From an uncultured Actinomycetes bacterium (lineage in GTDB: Bacteria > Actinomycetota > Thermoleophilia > Solirubrobacterales > Solirubrobacteraceae), in the NCBI GenBank assembly GCA_937888775.1, contig CALAQT010000017.1, positions 1 through 9,728 of the forward strand: 9,728 nucleotides of DNA. Direction: 5' to 3'. The position numbers and the translations under genes were made by a program. Within the stretch, counting starts at the first letter, position 1. Each line of letters opens with the position of its first letter. The notes under the pieces were generated by a model. It was not told the DNA's origin. It saw nothing but the letters and a program-made list of their open reading frames with translations, and did no database searches. This document shows, piece by piece, positions 6,219 to 9,728 of this stretch.

Positions 6219-7358
6219 ATGAGACAGCCAGTGAAATGCCCTAGGACCGGGATGTGGCTCGCTCGGTACACCGCGCCGGACGGAAGCGTCTTGCAGGCTG
6301 GGCGGTTCGAGCGCAAACGCGACGCTCAAGCAGCTATCGCTGAAGCACTGCGACGCGCGCCACGATCGGCCAGTGCCCCCCTGCTCGTCGACTTCTTTAA
6401 CGAATGGCCCCAGCGTTTCCCCCGTCACCCACGGACCCAGCAGACCAACCAGGAGCGGATAACGCGCTACATCCTCCCGTACCTCCCCCGCAAGGGTCGC
6501 TTTCCGATTACCGAGCTGCGGAGGGCTTCGCTGCGGCACGTCCAAGCCCAGCTACTCAAGTCTGGCCTTGCGAAGGAGACCATCGACGGCGCCTTTTCGA
6601 GCCTATCGGCGATGCTGCGCGACGCCGTCGACGATGAGCTCCTCGACGGAAACCCGGCGCACGGGATCCGAGTTCGACCGAACGATCCCCGGCTGAGTCC
6701 AACGCGTACACCGCGAGCTCGGCGCGCCGTTCCCGCCAGCGAAGTTGGGGCTTTCATGCGTGCCTTGCCGCCAAAGCATCGTGCGGTCTGCTGGACCCCT
6801 TTCCTGAGTGGAGCCCGCCCCGGTGAGCTGTTCGCGCTCGCGCGCGCCGATCTCGATCGGCAGCGCCAGATGATCTTCGTGCATCAGACCGTCAATCGCT
6901 ACGGGAAACTCGAACCTGGCCTGAAATCGACGCATCACGTGCGAGAGCGTGAGCGCCGAGGTCGGTGGACGCTGATTCCCGCGTGCCTCCTCCGGATGAT
7001 TGACGCTTACCCCGCCGACATCGAGGGCCGCCTCTACCCATCCCCTCGCGGGTACTACTGGTCCCAACGCAACTTCTACCGCAACGTGTGGGAGCCAGCT
7101 CAGCGCGCATCTGGCACGGACTTCACCCTCTACGACGCCCGCCACACGTTCTCGTCCCGACTCCTCGCCGCTGGCATCCCGCTCGTCGAGGTCGCCGCTT
7201 GGATGGGGCACTCGCTGCGAGCCGGCGGCGAGCAGCTGAACACCACGACGCGCAAGTACGCGCATGCAACGGGTGAGCTCACGAATCAGGCGCTCCAAGA
7301 GCTCGAGAGCTTCGTCGCGATGGCCGACGGAGCCGCGGAGCGACGCGCAGATGCCTGA
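6219..7358 (+). CDS. int: Tyrosine recombinase / phage-type integrase
   Basis: Catalyses site-specific insertion of the element into, and excision from, a tRNA 3' end. Of 379 residues, about 1-48 are a small arm-binding N-terminal domain (MWLARYTAPDGSVLQAGRFERKRDAQAAIAEA is its core), 52-150 the core-binding SAM-like domain, and 168-365 the catalytic domain. Active-site residues are visible: Arg200 (GARPGEL), Lys236 (GLKSTHH), Arg308 (LYDARHTF), His331 (WMGHS) and nucleophile Tyr347 (TRKYAHA). The usual first His of the HxxR box is Tyr305 here, a substitution found in many active actinobacterial integrases. The gene looks full length and intact. It follows the excisionase-like gene directly and ends about 150 bases before the tRNA-Asp fragment that is its likely attachment site. 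The spacer 7359-7444 shows no gene. Confidence 0.95.
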   Translation: MRQPVKCPRTGMWLARYTAPDGSVLQAGRFERKRDAQAAIAEALRRAPRSASAPLLVDFFNEWPQRFPRHPRTQQTNQERITRYILPYLPRKGRFPITELRRASLRHVQAQLLKSGLAKETIDGAFSSLSAMLRDAVDDELLDGNPAHGIRVRPNDPRLSPTRTPRARRAVPASEVGAFMRALPPKHRAVCWTPFLSGARPGELFALARADLDRQRQMIFVHQTVNRYGKLEPGLKSTHHVRERERRGRWTLIPACLLRMIDAYPADIEGRLYPSPRGYYWSQRNFYRNVWEPAQRASGTDFTLYDARHTFSSRLLAAGIPLVEVAAWMGHSLRAGGEQLNTTTRKYAHATGELTNQALQELESFVAMADGAAERRADA

Positions 7359-7444
7359 CGTCCGGGACAGACGACAGGATTCATCAGCCGTGAGCGAGAC
7401 CGTCCGCTGCCGAAGCCGTGTCCGGAACGAGTTCAAAAACCGAA

Positions 7445-7464
7445 ACGGTGACCTGACGGTGACC
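7445..7464 (+). repeat. Tandem 9-bp repeat, probable integrase arm-type sites
   Basis: ACGGTGACC occurs at 7445-7453 and again at 7456-7464, a period of 11 bases or about one helical turn. It lies between the integrase stop and the tRNA-Asp fragment. Short direct repeats in this place are typical arm-binding sites for the N-terminal domain of tyrosine integrases. The repeat is certain; the binding role is inferred from position and spacing. Confidence 0.6.
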
Positions 7465-7484
7465 AATCTTGAGTAGAAAACGCT

Positions 7485-7579
7485 ATTTGCAGGGCTTTTG
7501 GCTCGTTGAGCGCCGGTCTGTCACGCCGGAGGTCGCGGGTTCGAGTCCCGTCGCTCCCGCTTCAGAAGTCCCTGCAAAT
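7485..7579. repeat. 10-bp inverted repeat bracketing the tRNA-Asp fragment
   Basis: ATTTGCAGGG at 7485-7494 and its exact complement CCCTGCAAAT at 7570-7579 flank the tRNA remnant symmetrically, with 75 bases between them. Such a bracket around a tRNA 3' end suggests recombinase or accessory-protein binding sites of the att region. A related sequence, CCTGCATAT, sits at the same distance behind the tRNA-Val remnant, and another exact copy is at 9059-9068. Confidence 0.6.
7513..7559 (+). pseudogene. 3' half of tRNA-Asp(GTC): element attachment site (att)
   Basis: The anticodon arm is CCGGT (7513-7517), loop with anticodon GTC at 7520-7522, and GCCGG (7525-7529). A 5-base variable loop (7530-7534) follows, then a T-arm GCGGG / TTCGAGT / CCCGT (7535-7551), the acceptor 3' strand CGCTCCC (7552-7558) and discriminator G 7559. 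The matching acceptor 5' strand (GGGAGCG) is absent. Upstream there is only a D-stem-like GCTC-GTT-GAGC at 7501-7511. This is the displaced tRNA end expected at one boundary of an element inserted into a tRNA-Asp gene. The intact copy should lie beyond the left edge of the window. Chromosomal DNA then begins near 7560. Confidence 0.8.
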
Positions 7580-7800
7580 CGGAAGCTTTTTGGGCGACTT
7601 GGGGAGACTATGGAGGGTAGTGAGAGGTTCGGGCAACCGTCCTGGGCAACTGTGCGGGATTTCTTCGGGGCTCATTGCGCGCCTGTGGCCGGCGTACGCG
7701 CCGGAGGTTCCGGCCTTGCGCCGTCCGACCTTGAGCAGTGACGAATCGAGGTTGTCTGCTCGGCTACCGGGGCGAACCGCTCTTCCACGCTGAAGGCCTC
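7563..7800. other. Non-coding stretch between the two tRNA remnants
   Basis: No credible gene on either strand. A short palindrome CCGGCG-TACG-CGCCGG is at 7689-7704 with no U-tract. Frames that cross this stretch begin or end in translated tRNA sequence and are not protein-like. It is probably eroded DNA from an earlier insertion. Confidence 0.55.
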
Positions 7801-7905
7801 GGCGCTCAGCCAGATAGAGCGTGAAGACCACGCTGGTCTGTCTTACAAGCAGGAGGTCACTGGTTCGAGCCCAGTACCGCCCACTGAGCAAAGTACCTGC
7901 ATATC
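7566..7905 (+). repeat. Similar 3' trailer behind both tRNA remnants
   Basis: Bases 7566-7593 after the Asp remnant and 7890-7915 after the Val remnant align: AAGT-N-CCTGCA-N-ATC-N-G, then a T-run followed by a GGGC block. The two tRNAs themselves differ in anticodon and acceptor, so the shared trailer is not explained by tRNA homology. It suggests both are junctions made by related integrases. Only the two short blocks are repeated, not the DNA between them. Confidence 0.55.
7804..7883 (+). pseudogene. Degenerate tRNA-Val(TAC): intact 3' half, rearranged 5' half
   Basis: The anticodon arm is TCTGT (7837-7841), loop with anticodon TAC at 7844-7846, and GCAGG (7849-7853). The variable loop is 7854-7858. 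The T-arm ACTGG / TTCGAGC / CCAGT (7859-7875) is perfect, followed by acceptor 3' strand ACCGCCC (7876-7882) and discriminator A 7883. Upstream is a plausible D-arm, GCTC-AGCCAGATA-GAGC (7804-7820). However, 16 bases separate it from the anticodon stem instead of one, and part of these form an extra small hairpin (GCGTG/CACGC, 7819-7833). No GGGCGGT acceptor 5' strand precedes it, so it cannot fold as a normal tRNA. It looks like a second, older tRNA attachment-site remnant. Confidence 0.72.
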
Positions 7906-7915
7906 CGCGTTTTGT

Positions 7916-8188
7916 CGGGCAGCGAGTTTACTGCCCGGCTGTGATGTGGCGATTGGGCATCACGATTGGGCATCATTTGACGTGGTTCGCTCCCGGCAGT
8001 TGACTCGCCAGAGGCTTGCGGATGCGTCCTTGCGAACTGGCTCGGCTCGCTGTCGGTGGCCAAGATGAGAAATTGGACGCATCGCAATCAACGCGCTGAC
8101 CGCATGTGATCGTTGCCCGCAGGGGAGAAGCTGCCCACGTTCGGCGCGCGGTTTTGGGCCAACCCCAGCCGAGCTGAAAGGTTGGGTC
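7916..8188. other. Non-coding stretch before the XRE-like gene
   Basis: I see no gene. The only local signals are a GTCGGGCAG / CTGCCCGGC imperfect inverted repeat (about 7914-7940) just after the Val trailer, which could act as a small terminator, and a duplicated phrase GATTGGGCATCA at about 7951 and 7964. The rest has no coding character. Confidence 0.45.
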
Positions 8189-8192
8189 TGTG

Positions 8193-8221
8193 TTGACTGT
8201 GGATCGCGCGTGCCGTATGTC
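8193..8221 (+). promoter_or_regulatory. Possible sigma-70-type promoter for the XRE-like gene
   Basis: TTGACT (8193-8198) and TATGTC (8216-8221) are separated by 17 bases. The -35 match is good, the -10 match only partial. It would give a leader of about 75 bases to GTG 8304. This is weak evidence in GC-rich DNA. Confidence 0.25.
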
Positions 8222-8303
8222 TTGTCGCCACGGCCGATGGCGCTGCTCGTTGGGCCTCGAGTCTCGGGCGCGCAAGTCGATCACCAGTGGGAGGGGTAAC
8301 TGC

Positions 8304-8681
8304 GTGGGCAAGAAGAGGAAGAAGGCGAAGCTGACGAGTTGGGAGGAGCTCAAGGCACAGCGACCGGTCGATGAGCACGCCGTTGCCGCGTATGAGCGGC
8401 TGATCGGGGCTGAGCAGATCCTTTATCAGCGGTGGGAGCAGCGGGGGGAGGGCATGAACTGGGTCGGGGAAGCGCTCGGCTTTCCCGTTGAGGAGTCAGA
8501 TGCCTCTTGGGTGGCGGGGTTGGGTGAGAAGGTCGCGGCGCTTGGCGGCCATCTCGAGCTTGTCGCGGTGTTTCCAGACGAGACGGTGACCTTGATCAGG
8601 GAGCCCGGGCCGGGCAGCGACCCACTCCATCCGAAGGAGCCCGCGGAGTCCGAAGAGCCCGACCAAGACGAGGAGCTCTGA
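8304..8681 (+). CDS. HigA/XRE-type antitoxin-like protein with a degenerate helix-turn-helix
   Basis: I chose GTG 8304 because GGGAGGGG (8289-8296) lies 7 bases upstream; the longer frame from 8190 adds 38 residues of non-protein-like text. The product has 125 residues: a basic start (MGKKRKKAK), then TSWEELKAQRPVDEHAVAAY and ERLIGAEQIL. These match the N-terminal helix of short XRE regulators that serve as antitoxins. The end ALGGHLELVAVFPDETVTL matches their usual C-terminus, and a polar acidic tail follows. Between them, where the family has a TQ..LA..LGVSQ..VSRIE helix-turn-helix, this protein reads RGEGMNWVGEALGFPVEESDASW and is about six residues shorter. The recognition helix is therefore lost or remodelled and DNA binding is doubtful. 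No RelE/HigB toxin gene is visible on either side. It may be an orphan or decaying antitoxin. Confidence 0.7.
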   Translation: MGKKRKKAKLTSWEELKAQRPVDEHAVAAYERLIGAEQILYQRWEQRGEGMNWVGEALGFPVEESDASWVAGLGEKVAALGGHLELVAVFPDETVTLIREPGPGSDPLHPKEPAESEEPDQDEEL

Positions 8682-9363
8682 GCCCCGGCGTCGGGAGAGT
8701 CCGGGCGTGGGGTCAGCTGCGAGCTACTAGTGAAAGCTCTGTACCGGCCGGATACGTGCATCGTCCGCGCCCGCTATCACGCGATAGGGGAAGCGCCGAC
8801 GGTTCGAGCTCTGGCTTCTGCGTTGCATGGGAAGCAGTAGCGGCGAGGGGACCATGTGACGTGGTGCCATCGCGCACGCCGGCAGCGGCTACGCGGTTCG
8901 GCAAGCGCTTGCTCAAGACGAACCTCGACCACGCTCAGCTAGCGGTCGTGGCCTGCTTGACCGTGCTTGCTAGCGCGCCCCGATCTGGTGGCCGAGAGCA
9001 AGCGGCCGCCGTCGATCGAGCCACTGTCAGCCCGCGCCGCCGATGCGCGGATCTGGCGATTTGCAGGGCCGCGACCGTACCCTCCGGTCGGTCCTGCTTC
9101 TGCAATTCCCCGCTACGTCGCCGGCCGCCCGCGGACGACCGCAAGCGTGGCTAAGCGCTCGTGCGACGCCGGCAGTTAGTCACGCGTGCTCTGTCGCCAT
9201 TGCGATGGCGCGCCGTATCGATCGGCAGATGCGAATGCGATCGTCCCGGTAGCTCGGGCCAGTCATCGCCTTCGTGGCAGCGTAGTCGCGGGCCCCCGGC
9301 ACGGCTGAGCAGTCCTGCGTCGCCGAGGCGATCGTGCGCCGTGGAGTGCGCGCGCGTTGATTG
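8682..9363. other. Gene-poor, eroded stretch
   Basis: No frame here reads like a protein: those present are Arg/Ser/Pro-rich shadows without ribosome-binding sites. Two inverted repeats stand out. One is GCTAGC at 8938-8943 and 8969-8974 with an inner GGTC/GACC. The other is the 9063-9097 stem-loop listed separately. It probably represents decayed chromosomal or mobile DNA. Confidence 0.5.
9059..9097. repeat. Stem-loop carrying a third exact copy of the att-flanking 10-mer
   Basis: ATTTGCAGGG (9059-9068) is identical to 7485-7494. It opens a hairpin in which GCAGG (9063-9067) pairs with CCTGC (9093-9097), and CGACCG (9072-9077) pairs with CGGTCG (9085-9090) around a 7-base loop. TGCAATT follows at 9101-9107. 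It may mark the footprint of another att junction or be a terminator-like element; no tRNA sequence is recognisable here. Confidence 0.45.
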
Positions 9364-9574
9364 GAATCGTGCGGAGCCGGCGATGAGTGGGCCGCCGAGA
9401 TCGCGGACCAGACGATGCATGGAATCTTGAACGTCGGACGGGTGCCGGACGGAACCGGCGGATACCGCGGTCAGGTGGCCGTGCTGGTAATGGCCGAACG
9501 GGCTGGTCGGCGGGGTCTATATGGCCACGATCAGGCCGTTTCGCCACTTGATCGTCTGCCCGGCAATGCTCAGG
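9364..9574 (+). pseudogene. Frameshifted C-terminal fragment of a DUF2867-like protein
   Basis: From 9364 one frame reads GDEWAAEIADQTMHGILNVG and then RVPDGTGGYRGQVAVLV up to 9489. After one extra base (9490) the next frame continues WPNGLVGGVYMATIRPFRHL and then IVCPAMLR to 9574. Joined, these match the end of DUF2867-domain proteins as I know them (GGYRGQ-x-AV-x-V-KPNG ... YM-x-x-I-x-PFRHLIVYPAL-x-R). Such domains often follow a short-chain dehydrogenase domain or stand alone; their function is not established. The upstream frame hits a stop at 9358-9360 and no N-terminal part is recognisable, so the gene is truncated as well as frameshifted. A single-base sequencing error could explain the shift but not the missing front. 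Confidence 0.7.
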
Positions 9575-9728
9575 TCAGAGAGAACGGCCGCTGCTGGCAG
9601 ACGGAATCCGGCGGTCTGCGGCACCGCCGCCTGCCGCCGCCTTGCGCGCCTCGTCATGACGGCTCTGCGATCCCCCGCGGGAGCGGGCTCCGCGTTTGGC
9701 GGTTCTTTGGTGTGGGTTTGTCGGGGCC
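9575..9728. other. Window end, no supported gene
   Basis: The second DUF2867 frame stays open to the right edge, but the protein-like pattern stops at about 9574. A short inverted repeat CCCGCGGGAGCGGG lies near 9675-9688. Nothing else can be supported. Confidence 0.4.

Noticed and set aside
6603..7466. 287-residue minus-strand frame opposite the integrase
   Set aside because: The plus strand encodes a complete integrase with all catalytic residues; this frame has no recognisable motif.
7689..7704. CCGGCG-TACG-CGCCGG as a terminator
   Set aside because: No gene ends just before it and no T-run follows; short GC palindromes are expected in such DNA.
7469..7741. Plus-strand frame with VTPEVAGSSPVAPA
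   Set aside because: It is a translation of the tRNA-Asp remnant (anticodon loop and T-arm), not a protein.
7513..7883. Two complete, functional tRNA genes
   Set aside because: Neither has the acceptor 5' strand (GGGAGCG or GGGCGGT) and the D-arm regions are abnormal.
7562..7891. Minus-strand frame with WARTSDLLLVRQ
   Set aside because: It is the antisense translation of the tRNA-Val remnant, a well-known source of spurious proteins; the rest has no coding character.
8938..8974. GCTAGC inverted repeat as a transposon end or terminator
   Set aside because: Only 6 bp, no U-tract, no transposase nearby and no target duplication seen.
8756..9154. 132-residue plus-strand frame in the right flank
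   Set aside because: Arg/Pro/Ser-rich, no ribosome-binding site, no domain pattern.
1..9728. CRISPR array or intact insertion sequence
   Set aside because: No regularly spaced repeats, and no transposase-like protein on either strand.

Overview
The window is about 68-70% GC by eye, all convincing genes lie on the + strand, and codon third positions are strongly G/C. The mix of genes fits a high-GC actinobacterium: an NlpC/P60 hydrolase with an RlpA-like middle domain, a small primase, and a tyrosine integrase next to a tRNA 3' end. A Solirubrobacterales/Thermoleophilia host is my best guess, but that is an impression from protein style and is not demonstrated.

Positions 1 to about 7560 are the right-hand part of an integrative element, probably an integrative conjugative or mobilizable element, that continues beyond the left edge. 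It starts with the tail of an unidentified gene (1-152). A cell-envelope cluster follows: a membrane-anchored DPBB-like plus NlpC/P60 wall hydrolase (152-1375), a lipoprotein with an NTF2/VirB8-like tail (1392-2003) and a polytopic membrane protein (1985-2815). These three look like accessory parts of a conjugation channel. A DNA-processing module comes next. A short SSB (2800-3159) is followed by a very strong stem-loop (3165-3214), then by a chain of genes joined by ATGA or TGATG overlaps or a 3-base gap: four or five uncharacterised proteins, a CHC2-zinc/TOPRIM primase-like protein (4972-5994), a MerR/HTH_17 excisionase-like protein (5991-6215) and a tyrosine integrase (6219-7358).

Behind the integrase lies a classic attachment region: a tandem pair of 9-bp repeats (7445-7464), then the 3' half of a tRNA-Asp(GTC) (7513-7559) bracketed by a 10-bp inverted repeat. 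About 280 bases further on there is a second tRNA remnant, the 3' half of tRNA-Val(TAC) (7837-7883). It carries nearly the same trailer sequence as the first, which suggests stacked integrations by related integrases using different tRNA targets.

From about 7560 to the end the DNA is gene-poor and eroded, consistent with a chromosomal integration hot spot. It holds the two tRNA remnants, one small gene whose ends match HigA/XRE-type antitoxins but whose helix-turn-helix centre is degenerate (8304-8681), a stem-loop carrying another copy of the att-flanking 10-mer (9059-9097), and a frameshifted fragment of a DUF2867-like protein (9364-9574). I saw no CRISPR array, rRNA, intact tRNA or intact insertion sequence.
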